A stretch of 64,000 nucleotides of DNA, from the NCBI GenBank assembly GCA_030248065.1, contig JASAMV010001482.1:62001-126000 (forward strand), given 5' to 3'. Source of the stretch: Rhynchonema sp. JSB1_4 (Eukaryota; Nematoda; Chromadorea; Monhysterida; Xyalidae). A program made the translations under genes and the position numbers. The notes below the pieces were generated by a model. The model was given only the letters and a program-made list of their open reading frames with translations. It was not told the origin of the DNA and ran no database searches. Shown in pieces: positions 1-25,419 of the stretch (position 1 is the first letter of the stretch; every line of letters begins with the position of its first letter).

Positions 1-35
1 TACTCAGCTACAAAAACATTTACAAATCGAAAAAA

Positions 36-260
36 TTTGCTGTATGCCAGTCTTGCCTGACAAAAGCCGCGGCTAGACATTTTTTCAACGAGTTGCCTGA
101 TCAGTCAAGCATACAGTCAGGTCACCCCTAAATATACTATTTCACGGATCAGACAAAGCGCTTGAAAGAAAATTTTCCAAGAATTTTGCCACGATGTGGA
201 ACTCCGACCTGAGACAAGGTGCCAACAGCTTCACCCCCACCGTCCCAACCTGGCAGTGTT
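36..260 (-). pseudogene. Fragment of lysyl-tRNA synthetase exon/intron boundary
   Basis: The stretch resembles 10200-10380, which is the end of exon 3 plus the following intron of the diverged lysyl-tRNA synthetase copy. Shared features are the codons for LLAPCLR, the splice donor right after them, and a run of similar intron sequence below it. Similarity fades above about 260. An open minus-strand frame of 144 codons (142-576) runs through it, but the part above 260 matches nothing I recognise. I read this as a partial duplication rather than a working gene; a chimeric exon of a gene continuing to the left is the alternative. Confidence 0.5.
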
Positions 261-576
261 CTGTCAGTGTGACACTCTGTTCAGCAGCGCTGGACTCAGT
301 TGGTTTCTTCCATTTGGCCGTCACGGCCTTGTCATACAATTCGGCGCTGACCATAGATGTCAATTTGGCGTGCACGTCGGCGTGCGTCAACGAGACACAA
401 TCATCGACGAACATCAGATGCCAATCGGCAAGCGTGCGACTCGCGTTCACACCACGCTCGGTCGTGATCTCGGCCGGCACAAATGATGACGAGGACATGA
501 TTGGGGCGCTCGGAAAAGAATGCTGGAAGATATGAATCGGAGCTAGCATGGTAATGCTAAGCGACATATGGTTCAT

Positions 577-1200
577 TCCTTATATTGCGTGAGTTGAAAA
601 ATTTAACCTCACGCCATTTTCACAAGACTTAACTTGAGAAGCCCAAACTTGCACACAACTTGTACGGCGTGGACTTCTAGGTCCACACAAAATTTCATCC
701 CGCTGCGTGCCAACACGCGCAATCGCCAATCGCGGGCAAGATACAGTTGTCATTTTTGTAAAAACGTTCTTTCCCTTTTTTTCCACAAAAAACTGGTCAG
801 GGCCCAGACGTTACTGAACACCACAAATGTTAATATCGCATATAGGGTTTTCGCACACGAGAAACACGATGGCGCTATCGCCGACTTCGTAACTCCACGA
901 CTGAGACCGGTTCCAGACCATGACCACGACTTTTTGTATGTAAAGTGTGCTTCCCGAAGTAAAATCTCGCCGAAAAGTTGGGTTACCAGAACTATTAAAG
1001 TTGTTTATGTGGTTTTCGCACTCGAGAAACACGGTGTTGCTATCGCCGAGTTCGTAACTTTTAATATGAACGGTTCCAGACGATGACTTAGACTTTTTGT
1101 ACAGAAAGCATGGTTCTAAAGCCAAAATCAGCGGTTATACATATGTGTTTTTAATCGTTGTTACGTCAAACATATATTAATTCCAATTGGCTAAATGTTT
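577..1200. repeat. Two-unit diverged tandem repeat in non-coding DNA
   Basis: Two units, about 830-960 and 1005-1125, share blocks such as GTTTTCGCAC, GAGAAACAC, CTATCGCCGA, TTCGTAACT, GGTTCCAGAC and GACTTTTTGTA in the same order. Open frames crossing both units are repetitive and resemble no protein I know. No gene seen here. Confidence 0.5.
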
Positions 1201-1352
1201 TTCAGCTCAAAAAGAGCCATAATGGACGCTCAGACACACACAACAATGCATCAGTGCACGCTACGTAGTTGCCTGATTCATAAAGCGCACAGTGTATTAC
1301 CCACAACACACAGCCAGCCAGCACACACACACAGGCAGGCAGCCCGCGCGCG

Positions 1353-1735
<383 letters not shown>

Positions 1736-1814
1736 ACACAGGCAGCCAGCACAATCGGCAATGCAGCAATGCACGCGTAGTTACATATGTAGTAAAGTTT
1801 GTGAAGGAGAGTGG

Positions 1815-1890
1815 CGAACCAGTTATGTCCGCACGGTCTAACGCGCGTCACTGAAGACGAAAGGTCGCGGGTTCAAACATTCACGCGCGC
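1815..1890 (+). pseudogene. Degenerate tRNA-Phe-like relic (possible SINE head)
   Basis: The stretch holds GGTCTAACGCG, then ACTGAAGA and AGGTCGCGGGTTCAAA, which recall the D-arm end, the GAA anticodon loop and the T-arm of a tRNA-Phe. The acceptor stem does not close and the T-stem is broken, so it is not a working tRNA. A tRNA-derived SINE remnant fits equally well. Confidence 0.35.
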
Positions 1891-2048
1891 AGCGAACTTT
1901 GTTGTATTTTACTAACTTTTAATGAATTCTGGATAATATTTTTCAGTTTTTTCGTGTTTTTATTTGAGATTTATTAAGCACAGGTGCGGTTCGCAGTTTA
2001 TGCGCTGTGATGTCATTCATGATAAAATACCCACAAGATATCAACTTC

Positions 2049-3178
2049 TTAAAGGGCTCGGGACATGACCGAAGGAAGGGTAGCAGGACATATTGTTACA
2101 TACCGTTGGAAAGCATTCCGACAGCCTATGTCACGCACAAGTTTTAAGTCCCTTGGAGATTCGCTATCTCTTGGTAGAGCGACTTTTCGTTCCAGAAAAA
2201 AGTGAATTTTTTCACAAATTGGAACGACCGATGCAGAAACCCCAAATGAGTTGAAGGTCAAGTAACACATGGATAGGATTACAACAGCTTCTGAATAGCT
2301 TACCATCACAACTTCAGTCGCTCAAAGCATTGCTTCACACGGTGAGGGTGCGAAATGTTCCAAAAATCGGCCTTATTTTTCGAGAACACAAGTTTGTCCC
2401 TAAGTTTTGAGGTCACGCTGAACGCTGCGGAAATAAGAATGCAATGGGGAAATAGAGCATCGTCGAAAGTACCAGAAAATAAGGGTTTTAAATTTTTAAA
2501 CTCATGGCTGGCTCAGTGACAGGCCTAAAAATCCATTAAATTGCCGCTACATTAGGTGGTTACATTCATCGCCAGAATTGTGACACATAAAGGCCACAGA
2601 TTGTATCGGATTCCAAACAAAAAATGAGATAAACGTCTGGTTTAACAATCTATCAAGGTCCGAAGACCCCAAGGTCTACAGATCCCTCGGGGCAGCCATA
2701 CTAACCTGAATATGATATTCAGCTATAAATGCTTATTGTTAACAGATATTTTCTGGTACTTTCGAAAATGCTCTATTTTTCTATTGCATTTTCATTTCTG
2801 CAACACAAAGCGCGGCCTCAAAATTTAGAGACAAACTTGTGTTTTCGAAAAATGTGGCCGATTTTTGGAACATTTCGCACCCTCTCCGAGTGAAGCAATG
2901 CTTTGAGCGACTGAAGTTCTCATGATAAGTTATCCAGAAACCGTTGTAATCCTATGCACGTGTTACTTGACTTTCAACTCATTTGGAGTTTCTGCACCAG
3001 TCGTTTCAAGTTGTGAAAAATTCACTTTTTTCTGGAACGAAAAGTCGCTCCACCATAAGATAGCGAATCTCTAAGGAGCCTAACATTTGTGCGTGACATA
3101 TGCTGTGACAGTGCTTTCCAACGATGTATAACACAGCGCTCTGCTGCCCTTCCTTCGGTTGTGTCCCGAGCCCTTTAA
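2049..3178. mobile_element. Long foldback element with TTAA target duplication
   Basis: A ~430-bp left arm (2053-2485) is repeated in inverted, imperfect form at 2746-3174 around a ~260-bp spacer. Termini read AGGGCTCGGGACA and its complement, each flanked by TTAA (2049-2052, 3175-3178). The whole unit is 1,122 bp with no coding capacity. Its arms can form one long hairpin. It shares TTAA flanks, but not sequence, with the elements at 3721, 51184 and 56367. Confidence 0.8.
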
Positions 3179-3716
3179 TTAAAATTGCTGTTCGTTCGAT
3201 TTCGAACATTCGAAGCTTTTTCCGCATTAATAATTTGACTTTCGTGGGAAAGTTAAATAGTAGTTTTTACGTAACATTGAATCCAAGATCAGATGCGGCG
3301 GCCAACACCAAAGCAATCTCGAGACTGATGTTTGACACTTATTTCATTGCTGAAGCTGGAGGGACAGGGGGCATGGAAGTTCATTGCACAGCTTTACTTG
3401 GTACTAAACCAACAAGTGCTGAGACGATGCGCAATCAGTGCGCTATAAATGATGGTAATTAGGGTGTCAAATACATACCTGGGGGTAAATTTAAAAAAAA
3501 TAAATAACTTGACAAGTTACCATGTTCCTCAAAAGCATAGACATGCGCGTGGGGGGGGGGGGGGCGCACTGCGTTGGTTTTGCTTCAGTGATGGGTGATG
3601 ACGCAGACACAAGCGTGTCTCCATTGTTAGAACTCCATAGTGAAATCGAAACACAAAATTGGCCTTATGTCACGATAACCACCGATTCATATATCCTGCC
3701 AAAAAGTACAGCATCC
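3179..3716. other. Non-coding stretch with poly-G tract
   Basis: No convincing gene. It holds a G homopolymer of about 14 bases near 3551-3564. Short open frames on both strands resemble nothing known. Confidence 0.5.
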
Positions 3717-4024
3717 TTAAACCGGGCCTGCCGTTATTGTTTTTTGGGTTTTGGACCTCGGTTTTTTATATTAATCGCTAATTGGCACTGGGATGAAGAA
3801 CATTAACCTTCAAGAACTTCACCAAACTGACGTTTATCCACCGAAATCGATCCACCAACATGGCCGCACGGGAACAAACTATCCCAACCGCCATGTGGGT
3901 AACCGCCATTTTGGTGAAGTTCGTCAAAACTAATGTTCTTGATCTCGATGCCAACAAAGGATATACTGTAAGTGGAAAAACCGAGGTCGAAAACCAAAAA
4001 AACAATAGCGGCGGGCCGCTTTAA
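3717..4024. mobile_element. 300-bp foldback element with TTAA target duplication
   Basis: Arms 3721-3835 and 3908-4020 are inverted copies; both contain a GACCTCGGTTTTT block and a GAACTTCACCAAA block. TTAA lies directly outside both ends (3717-3720, 4021-4024). Non-coding. Same target preference as the large foldbacks, different sequence. Confidence 0.75.
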
Positions 4025-4180
4025 ACTAACCCCCACACCTCATGTGCGTTGATAACTTGAGAAAAGTCTAATGGTCGACATTTTCTTAGTTAGAACCATT
4101 GGTTGCCGGAACTGAAAACTTTCTGTGCCTGATTTATTCGGGTTCCCTATTTGGCGCTTGCGCGATATAAAAGAACGATA

Positions 4181-4735
4181 CAAGAAAGAAAAATGCCCCA
4201 AGGGGCATAAAAGAAATATGGTTTCTTGGCTGACTGGCATAAAAGAACGATACTAGCTTGCACAACTTTGTTGATGTTTCATGAGGCACTGAAAAAACGT
4301 GTGTTCTGAGCTGTTTGATGACGAATAGTAGATATTGAACCATATTCCCGGCGCGAACTCTTTTGAACCAAAACCCAGCCGATATCGAAACTTTCGTGAA
4401 CACCTACATATTTAGGCAACTGTTTCTTCTTTTCAACCTCACGACGGTAACTGTGCAGTCTTCGGTTAAGCACGATGATTCAACAAGGAGAGGAGTAAAG
4501 AGAATATTGCACTCTTTCATTATCTCCATGCCGTGTCTCTGGTGGCAAAACAGCACGCGCCGGGAATATGGTTCAATATCTACTATTCGTCATCAAACAG
4601 CTCAGAACACACTTACGTTTTTTCCAGTGCCTCATGAAACATCAACAAAGTGGCGCAAGCTAGTATCGTTCTTTTATGCCAGTCAGCCAGGGAACCATAT
4701 TTCTTTTATGCCCCTTGGGGCATTTTTCTTTCTTG
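4181..4735. mobile_element. Foldback element with ~175-bp arms
   Basis: Left arm 4181-4355 and right arm 4555-4735 are near-perfect inverted copies around a 200-bp spacer. The outermost bases read CAAGAAAGAAAAATGCCCCA. Each arm carries the GATGTTTCA motif that recurs across the window. No clear target duplication and no coding capacity. Confidence 0.75.
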
Positions 4736-5479
4736 TAAGCTAAATGGACACTTTCTCATGAATGTAGCCCAACCAACGATGGGTCTGTTGGCAACAACAG
4801 GTTTTTCGGCCAAACGTTCAAACGATCCTCGAAGGTTTGCACATAATTTTTTCATTTATGTTCGATAAGCATTGGTGAATGAATAGAACTTCATAATGAC
4901 AAGAAATAGCTCAAAGAAAACACGTGAAAGCTATGAAACACATGAAAACGGATGAAAATACACACGACAAGCTTTGAGCACAAAGTATTATGTATAGTTG
5001 ATTGGGGCAACTAACAAGCGACAACGCAAAAAAATCTTCAAAACCCATAAACTCATAAACGATTAACCACAAAATCTCATCATGAATTAACGATTGGATT
5101 CAACAAAGTGAGTGCAATGAATAACGAAAGTGACTTAAAAAACGCATCATATCAACCCATAATTTCGCATAATATTGCTGATTCGGAAAGCACTCCATGA
5201 CTGGAAGTGAATTTATGATAATTCATGTGGACAAGGAAATACTCGACACAATCGCGAATGTTTCTAAGGTGGAATGTGGGTGACTACTCGCGCGCACATA
5301 CAGATTTCAGGTTGATACGCGCCAACGACATTCAATAAAACCAGATGTGAAAACCAAATTGATGAGATAGTAAATTTTGTGAAGCCATAAATGTAATTGA
5401 TAACACGATATTTGTTTGGGCATGAATTCACCGACAGATACAGTGTAGTGAAATGAGTGGCAATTCACAGCGCATCTCT
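4736..5479. other. Intergenic, nothing recognised
   Basis: AT-rich sequence downstream of the F-box gene. I see no gene, RNA or repeat that I can support. Confidence 0.5.
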
Positions 5480-6844
5480 TCAATCTGGACGTACCCAGCA
5501 TTCGTTCACTCGGAAGGCTAGATCATTGCCCACGAAATTAAAGTCATTGACGTTACCGAACTGAGTGCGCAGCGCAGATTCGAGTTCAGTTGCTGCAAAC
5601 GGGGTCGTCGATGCAGCACCTTCAGCAGTGTGCCTTGGTTGGTCAAGAATCATGTTCAGGTGCAAATGACGATTTGGTGTGGTGCAGAATCGACTGATGG
5701 CCGTCGCGAAATCGGTGTATGAAATCGTGACCTGAGCACGACAAAAGGGAAACGGTGCCGCCTCTCGCAACGACGCACATCGGCCCAACGACTCCATCAT
5801 GTTGTGGAAGGTCGACGCTGACATCACAACACGACCACGTTCATCTCGACTGTCGTCGTCGCCTAAATCAATTGCATTCCACAAATGAACCCGCTCCAAT
5901 CGCATCGGTGGATTCTCAGCGATCGCCCTCAACAATTCTTTGCAGTGCTGATGCCGAAGGCAAATGTAACGCAGAGTTGGCAGACTCGGCGTCAGCAGAC
6001 TGGTCAGGTACTGATCGGGCAGGGGGCACCGGCCTGGAATGAATGTTCGCATCACCGCAGTGAGGCAAATGGCAGAGATAACAATCAGTCAGTTCATCAA
6101 TGGAAAAGAGCACTCACCACAGACACGCAAGTCATGCAGCTTGGTTGAGAACGGCAGAGTGGCGAGCTGCTCGATGGCGTACGAAGTACCGTTTGTGTTG
6201 TCTATATACAATTTACGCACACGACCGCAGTGCTGTAAATCTCATGTTATGAAGTGACACTCAAAATTATTGTTTACTCTGGAACATGCGCACGAACAAT
6301 ACATTCGATCTCAACTCACAGCCAGCAGCCGCATCACAACACGATCGAACATGTCGGAGTTGACGGACAGCTTGTCGACAATAATTTATGTATTATTGAG
6401 TGGGTGTCGACGCTATAAACTAACTAAACTAACGGACAGCTTGTCTTCCTCATCATCCAAGTGAACAAACAATCTATGTCCATCATCATCGGTATCACTC
6501 CGCCATCGTTTGTGAGACAGATGAGATACGTCGGACTGGAAATCAATACGAAATAGCTACACATCAATGATAATTTCGAAGTTTTCAACATGGTTGGGGG
6601 CCAATACAGTACCGTACCATAATAACACACACACTTATACCTTGTCACCGTAGACATAAACCTCCCGAACACACATCCACGTCGTGTCAGTGTGCACCTT
6701 GTCCCGCCACGCACGACACACGCGACGACACGCCATTTTATCCTTGGTGCTCGGCAGGTGCTTGAAGATGGTGGCCATCGTCACTGTGGCCGTCGGGTCA
6801 CCGTGCAACATCGACGGTGGGATCTGTGCAGAGCGGAATGTCAT
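5480..6844 (-). CDS. F-box protein
   Basis: Three exons, 6641-6844, 6118-6232 and 5480-6033, join in one frame to about 290 residues. Exon 1 encodes a recognisable F-box (IFKHLPSTKDKMACRRVC then AWRD), the helix bundle that binds Skp1 in SCF ubiquitin ligases. The rest (LATLPFSTKLHDLRVCG, LLTPSLPTLRYICLR, LERVHLWNAIDL) has spaced leucines like the irregular leucine-rich repeats of F-box/LRR proteins, which select substrates. I start at the ATG at 6844; an upstream exon spliced at the AG near 6824 is possible. Donors are AAG|GTATAAG and TGTG|GTGAGT. Nematode genomes carry large fast-evolving F-box families, so orthology cannot be given. The 408-bp first intron is AT-rich with short direct repeats. 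Confidence 0.75.
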
Positions 6845-7025
6845 TTCACACAAATCACGCACAAAAACAAATCAACTCGACGAATAATCAGCGAATGACA
6901 ACTGACCACCGACTCCGACCACGGCAACGGCTTGGCAGTAAAAGCCTTTGCGCCCATGACGGCAAATTTGCGAATATCGTTGGGTTCGAGTCTGGTTTGC
7001 CTAAATAGTCCATAATTTAAGTATG

Positions 7026-7205
7026 GGCAAACTACGCCAACACGAGCCCGATTTCGCAGCTGGCAGAGTGGTGAAACATTCTGACCTGGCTGCTGATTTG
7101 GGAAATGGGCAGTTACACGTTGAAGAATACAAAGTGGAGCATGATGATTTCTCTTTCTATTCGTTTTGCACCTTCAAAATCGGGCTCGTGTTGGTGTAGT
7201 TTGCC
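7026..7205. mobile_element. MITE family M, copy 1 (180 bp)
   Basis: Ends are inverted repeats of about 30 bp, beginning GGCAAACTACGCCAACACGA. Related copies lie at 11711-11888 and 59959-60143. The interior holds a shared TTTCTCTTTCTATTCGTTTT block. No coding capacity. Confidence 0.85.
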
Positions 7206-7512
7206 TTTATTTCTGCAGTGTGTTGGTGTTATTAAAAAAATGGAAGCGGAAACAGATAACCCAGCTTCAGGGCGTGTTCTCCTTTCAACACAATCCAATG
7301 AAAAACAGGAAGCAATTTGCGGTGAGGCAAAAACAAAACTGAATAAAATCAACAGGTTTATGAGCATAATCTTTCGCAATCATCAAATTGACAAATATTT
7401 TTGCAGCAAACAGACTCGTCGAATGACAACTATTAGCGCATATTATTGCACAAATTTGCAAATACACAGAAACACCGAATGCAACAATTTCAGCATGTGC
7501 GGCGTGAGAAGT

Positions 7513-11065
<3,553 letters not shown>

Positions 11066-11599
11066 CGCACTGCAGGGTGGATTAAATTTTCAGGAAAGAG
11101 AATTACATGCATGGACATTGAGCCAATCACCAGTCACGACAAGGTAATTTCCCAAAATCTCGGCAGAAACCAAGTTTCACAAGCGCAGAACAATTCCTCT
11201 CGATTCTCAGATCAACGACTTTTAACCGGAGGCGGCAGGTTCACGTGTGACTGGATTGAATAACGGGGCAACAACAAAAATCCAACACATAATCGATCAG
11301 ATTAGACAAAATCCATCACTAAAAATCAAGATCCAGAAACAAGATCAAAACCTCCAACCAACCACCCATGGGAAAAAGTTAGGTATACATCGTAACGAAC
11401 AGTAACAACAACACCAGAGCAAGAAATAGAACATGAAAATTGGAAAAAACATCATGAAAGGTACATTGCAGCTGCACATTCACAGCGAAAAGGGGAGCAA
11501 CTGTTTTCGTACAGACACGTAACGTTCCTAAACAGAGAATAAAAGAGCACAAGATTGGGTTTAGCTCAATTTGCGATAAATATCACGGCCAGCGGTTAT

Positions 11600-20944
<9,345 letters not shown>

Positions 20945-21867
20945 GTTGAATTGAGATGAGGCAGAAACACCTGCAAGAAATAGGTTTAATAATAAATTAA
21001 TAAAATTAAAACGATCATCTGATTAAAGAAAGACGCAAAACCTGAAGCTCTCAACTTTTTTGACAAACGTCAGTGTCGGAAAGAGAAAATTTAAATTTCG
21101 GACGAAACCGAGGGATCCCCGAAACCGAAAGCGCGCACTAATTTCGAGATCGACAGACCAAAAAACGGGTGCGGTGGGGTGGGCATGGGCACATCTTATC
21201 TGACAGACACGTTCTTGGTCCAATCAGACGACGATCGCTTGCGCTTCAAAGTCTCTGACTTGCAACACGACTATATCGACTGACGCCCCTTGTATGATAA
21301 CAACGAAACGATTGCAAGCGATTACAACGGACACTTCCAGAGAAATAGAAATCAATGAAGAATATTGCATCAGCCTAGATGTGCAACCACAAATGTCCGC
21401 TTGGGCTTGTCCTCCATCTGCTTTGTGTTGGCGTGAGGAAACAGGTGACCCCCGCGTGCACACATGACACGGAGGTCACACCGTCACACACACGCGCGCC
21501 TCACCGCATGCAATGCAGTGCACTAGCCGTCTCGAGTTCCCGCAACCTTTTGTTTCATTTGTGCGGGTTCCCTCATCTCGAATGCTTGGCATCGAGCCAA
21601 GCCGCTCAAAAGCCGAAAAAAACATATGCGAACGTGTATAACATTGAGATTTGGGACATTACACATTGAGATTTGGGACTGGTCACGAAATGCTGAAAGA
21701 TCATCAGAAATCAATAACGATACGATCATCAGAAATCAGATGTGTGTGTTAAAAAAACATTTCAGTTACACTTTTTTTTGATTGAATTGAACCGATGGCA
21801 ATTGAATTTCCCTAACATTCCCTTAATCACCATCCATCCTTTCATAAATTCCACCTCCCAAAATTCG
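20945..21867. other. Divergent intergenic region between two genes
   Basis: Separates the lysyl-tRNA synthetase gene (-) from the CaaX-box protein gene (+), so it should hold both promoters. I see a splice acceptor for a leader exon on each side: minus strand at 20970-20972, and plus strand at 21765 (ACATTTCAG). No TATA box or other element can be supported. Confidence 0.4.
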
Positions 21868-24109
21868 ATGTCCAAAAGTAGAATCACATCACGACCACCA
21901 CCAACTGATAATCAACAACAACAATACTTTCTGATGAGACCAAGACCGGACCAGAACAATCCGAATGGCGGTCAATCGCCACCAAATTGGGAAAGTCAAC
22001 AAGAACCGATGGAGACCGCGCCCGATACCGACAGTGGCAGTGCGTCAATATCATCCATTCCATCCATGCCATCAAGAACAACCAGCAGTCAAGCGGTGTT
22101 CATGAAAGAAGTCCCATACCGTAAGTTGAGTGCTGTTTTTGACGTGCGTGAAATCGAAGTTTTCGCAGCCGAAACCCAAGTTTTAGCGACCAATTCCGAT
22201 CCAACTCATGAAGAATTCCAACTGGCCGCAATTTGCCACAGTGAGCGCGGTCCGATGCCAACTGTGCGCACGACCAAATCCACCAGATCGAAATCGACGT
22301 CGTCAAATCAACCAACATCATCGACAAATACAACCGTCTACCAAGGTTGGTGTCATCCAAATGCAACACCCTTCCCATCGCGTCATACGACTCACACACA
22401 TACGCTGATGCACACACGAGTCGCATGACAGAGTGGATGGACTATGTCCGCCCCATTTCGCCACCTACAGATCGAGCGCTACCGACTCCGCCCCCTCGAC
22501 CCCTTCGTTCGTCCGAAGTGCGTGTCGTCGGTTCGACAACAATCGTACAGAACAATGTTCGACCGAGCAAAACATCGACCACCAGCGTCAGTCAAACAAA
22601 GTCAAACACAAAACAACAACAACAAACCATACAGAATAAACAAGTATACTCGAGTTCATATTTTATCCCTTTCATTCCCTCACAACATTACCTTCTTTCC
22701 CCGCAGCCTCCCCACGTCAAGATCGTCATCCCAACGCCCACCGGTCCCAAACCAACAGTGATCAGTGATGTTTCATTCAGCACAGCGGTGCCACCGATCG
22801 CGTTGGACGATGACGACAAAGTGTACGGCGCCGTCGAATTGATCGCGGAACTCGAAGTTGGTGATGTTTCACAAACAATCAACATTGTGTGAAATGTGTG
22901 GATGATGTTTCACAAACACTCAACATTGTGTGAAATGTGTGGATGATGTTTCACAAACAATCAACATTGTGTGAAATGTGTGGATGATGTTTCACAAACA
23001 CTCAACATTGTGTGAAATGTGTGGATGATGTTTCACAAACACTCAACATTGTGTGAAATGTGTCGATGATGTTTCACAAACACTCAACATTGTGTGAAAT
23101 GTGTGGATGATGTTTCACAAACACTCAACATTGTGTGAAATGTGTGGATGATGTTTCACAAACACTCAACATTGTGTGAAATGTGTGGATGATGTTTCAC
23201 AAACAATCAACATTGTGTGAAATGTGTGGATGATGTTTCACAAACACTCAACATTGTGTGAAATGTGTGGATGATGTTTCACAAACACTCAACATTGTGT
23301 GAAATGTGTGGATGATGTTTCCCAAACACTCAACATTGTGTGAAATCTGTGGATGATGTTTCACAAACACTCAACATTGCGCACAGGCCACCGAGGCGCT
23401 GTTGAATCAGGCGGTGACGCAGTTGCGCCGATTACACGCCAACTTGACGTTCGACGAGATCCGTTCGTCCGTCCCTGACATTCAGGATTGCGCATTCAAA
23501 ATCGCCATGCTCAAGGAGGAAATTGGTGCGCGTCCGTCCTTTACAGTCAGGGTGATGTTTCATGTGTGATTAGCACTGCAGGTCACGTGACGGCGTCGGT
23601 GCGTCACCACTGGGAGGAAGAGAACGAACCGCATCGTGGTGGCAGCAGCACCAAGCAGCCGATGCCGACGTTCGCCAGAGACGACGATGAGCCGACCATG
23701 TTCGATGACAGTCGAGCCAACAGTCTGAGTGACCGCGACACCGATGAACAACTGGCACCGCCCATAATTGGTTGGCTGTCTGATGTTTCACTCGTGTTGT
23801 GCATTCGAGAACAACAGTTATTGTATGTTTGTTGTGTTGTTTTCAGTCAAACAAACATCGAAACCGACTTTGACCAAACCGATCCCACCCAAAACGACAT
23901 CCAACCAAAAACTAAAGCCGATCCCGCCGTCCGGTCGCCAACCCCCAACCACTCCACCACCGAGTCTGCGATCGATGCCGCCCCCAGCCGTTGACCAGCG
24001 AACAACACAGACAATCAGACAACAACAACATCAACCTCAACAACACGGTCAACAACAACATCATCAACAACAACATCCCGGACATAAGAAAAAATGCGTG
24101 CTCATGTGA
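21868..24109 (+). CDS. Unrecognised Pro/Gln-rich protein with C-terminal CaaX-like box
   Basis: Seven exons, 21868-22120, 22169-22345, 22432-22643, 22707-22856, 23387-23525, 23582-23770 and 23847-24109, join in one frame to about 460 residues. I do not recognise the family. The ends are low-complexity (Gln, Pro, Ser, Thr). Two blocks look structured: KVYGAVELIAELEATEALLN followed by QAVTQLRRLHANLTFDEIR, which should be helical, and the acidic stretch FARDDDEPTMFDDSRANSLS. The last residues are HKKKCVLM: a CaaX motif behind three lysines, the pattern of a prenylated, membrane-attached protein. There is no signal peptide or TM segment, so it is likely cytosolic. Intron 4 holds the 41-bp minisatellite. 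Intron 1 is only 48 nt and could be retained in frame. The upstream acceptor at 21765 fits a leader exon. Confidence 0.7.
22862..23379. repeat. 41-bp minisatellite, about 12.6 units, within an intron
   Basis: Unit GATGTTTCACAAACACTCAA followed by CATTGTGTGAAATGTGTGGAT, repeated with very few differences (for example AATC for ACTC). Each unit contains TTTCACA and TGTGAAA as a short hairpin. It fills most of the 530-bp intron between 22856 and 23387. Its first 9 bases are the motif dispersed elsewhere in the window. Confidence 0.95.
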
Positions 24110-24982
24110 AAAGAGAGTAAATTATCATCATGCTAAAATCAAAAATTCAAAAAAAACTGATGTGGTAACCCCGTGACGTGACCTACGTATAACAGAAAAA
24201 ATTGATTAACTGGTGATTGCTTCTTGCAGAAAAGTCAGACAAAACTATTTTAGACTTGGCCCCTGAAATGGAAAGGTGATCAAAGTGTGACTACATACAT
24301 CTGCTTCAATCAAAATAAAATTGATCGACGGAGGAGTACATTTGACTTTGAGCAGTTGCATTTCAACTCACTGAAAACTAGCCCCATCATGTCTTGGATT
24401 TCCACTCGGCCTCGTGACGGTTTACGTTGCACGAGATGTGAGCTGATATTGGTTGTTAGAGGTATTGCTTTGCTGAATGTTTGATCAACACAATCAATTT
24501 CGCAGCTTGTCTATTCAAATTTCACAGATTCACTGTGACGTGTGCACCTGAATGACATTTTTTTTACTTTCCCTGGGTTTGCGCATGCTGGTAATACAAT
24601 CAAAATGTCGTTTCCTATCAAACTTTTATTTGACTGAAACCACAACAAACAAAATCACGTTTGCGAGAAATTCAAATAAAATAAAGACATGCTAGCGCAA
24701 AAAATAGAGTTTTGAATTTATGTGCACATCGCACGTTGGTAACATTGAACATCCGGGAAATGAGCATAACAAACCGGGCACATTGAAAACAGGTAGCATC
24801 ATTGGCGCTCATAAAAGGTCTGAATAATCGCTAAAGTCAGCGTTCTGTGACATGTGCGTGTCTGTGCTAACCACTGACCGGCATTGTAACTTGTTTTTAT
24901 ATTATGTATGCTTTAATTTTTTTAAATGTTTTCACTGTTTTAACTTATCAACTTCAGAGCGTGGTGGGTAAAAACAAACAAA
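24110..24982. other. Intergenic, nothing recognised
   Basis: AT-rich. Holds AATAAA-type signals near 24676 but no gene that I can support. Confidence 0.45.
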
Positions 24983-25115
24983 ATGACCATCATATTATTA
25001 ACAGTAACCTGTTTGTTGGTGCAAATCAGCAGTGCACCAAGGCCAAGACCACCCCCTCCCCCGCCACCTCAGCAAACACAGTCCACGACGACGCAAGCAT
25101 CTCCAGCTGGTCCAG
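24983..25115 (+). CDS. Possible alternative first exon of the FGE-like gene
   Basis: The 133-nt frame starts MTIILLTVTCLLVQISSAPR, a good signal peptide, then a run of prolines and QTQSTTTQASPAGPG before a GT donor (CCAG|GTTTGG). Exon 1 of the gene at 25420 has the same plan: signal peptide, Pro-rich, TTQAPTGGPG, donor in the same phase. Spliced to 25657 it would stay in frame. It could instead be exon 1 of a lost tandem copy, or a 60-residue secreted peptide if unspliced. Confidence 0.5.
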
Positions 25116-25329
25116 GTTTGGGCCGACAATCTTTTGTTCCATTTCTGGATCGAATTTTTCCATGAATGTTTCCATAAATACCGGAATATCTTTGCTTAGC
25201 CCATGGTATTACGCCCACAAGCAACTCAACAGCTGGTTTAACACAGATGGTTATCTAAAAATGAATGCTTTTGTTCCTTTATGTAAATATTAGGACGTCA
25301 GCGACATCAATAGTCACTGGACAAGAGCT

Positions 25330-25341
25330 ACTATATAAAAA
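25330..25341 (+). promoter_or_regulatory. Possible TATA box of the FGE-like gene
   Basis: CTACTATATAAAAACT lies about 85 bp upstream of the ATG at 25420. Position and sequence fit a TATA element; nothing else supports it. Confidence 0.35.
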
Positions 25342-25419
25342 CTGCTCATTGTTGCTTCGCTCATTCTGTTTTAATCGAGTCACCTCTCGACTCGCACCCC
25401 CACTAGCACAATCGGAATA

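Noticed and set aside
142..576. 144-codon frame as an independent gene
   Set aside because: Its C-terminal part is a duplicated LysRS exon end reading through a conserved splice donor into intron; the rest has no recognisable features.
22862..23379. Regular 41-bp repeats considered as a CRISPR array
   Set aside because: No variable spacers, the unit is tandem, and the genome is eukaryotic.
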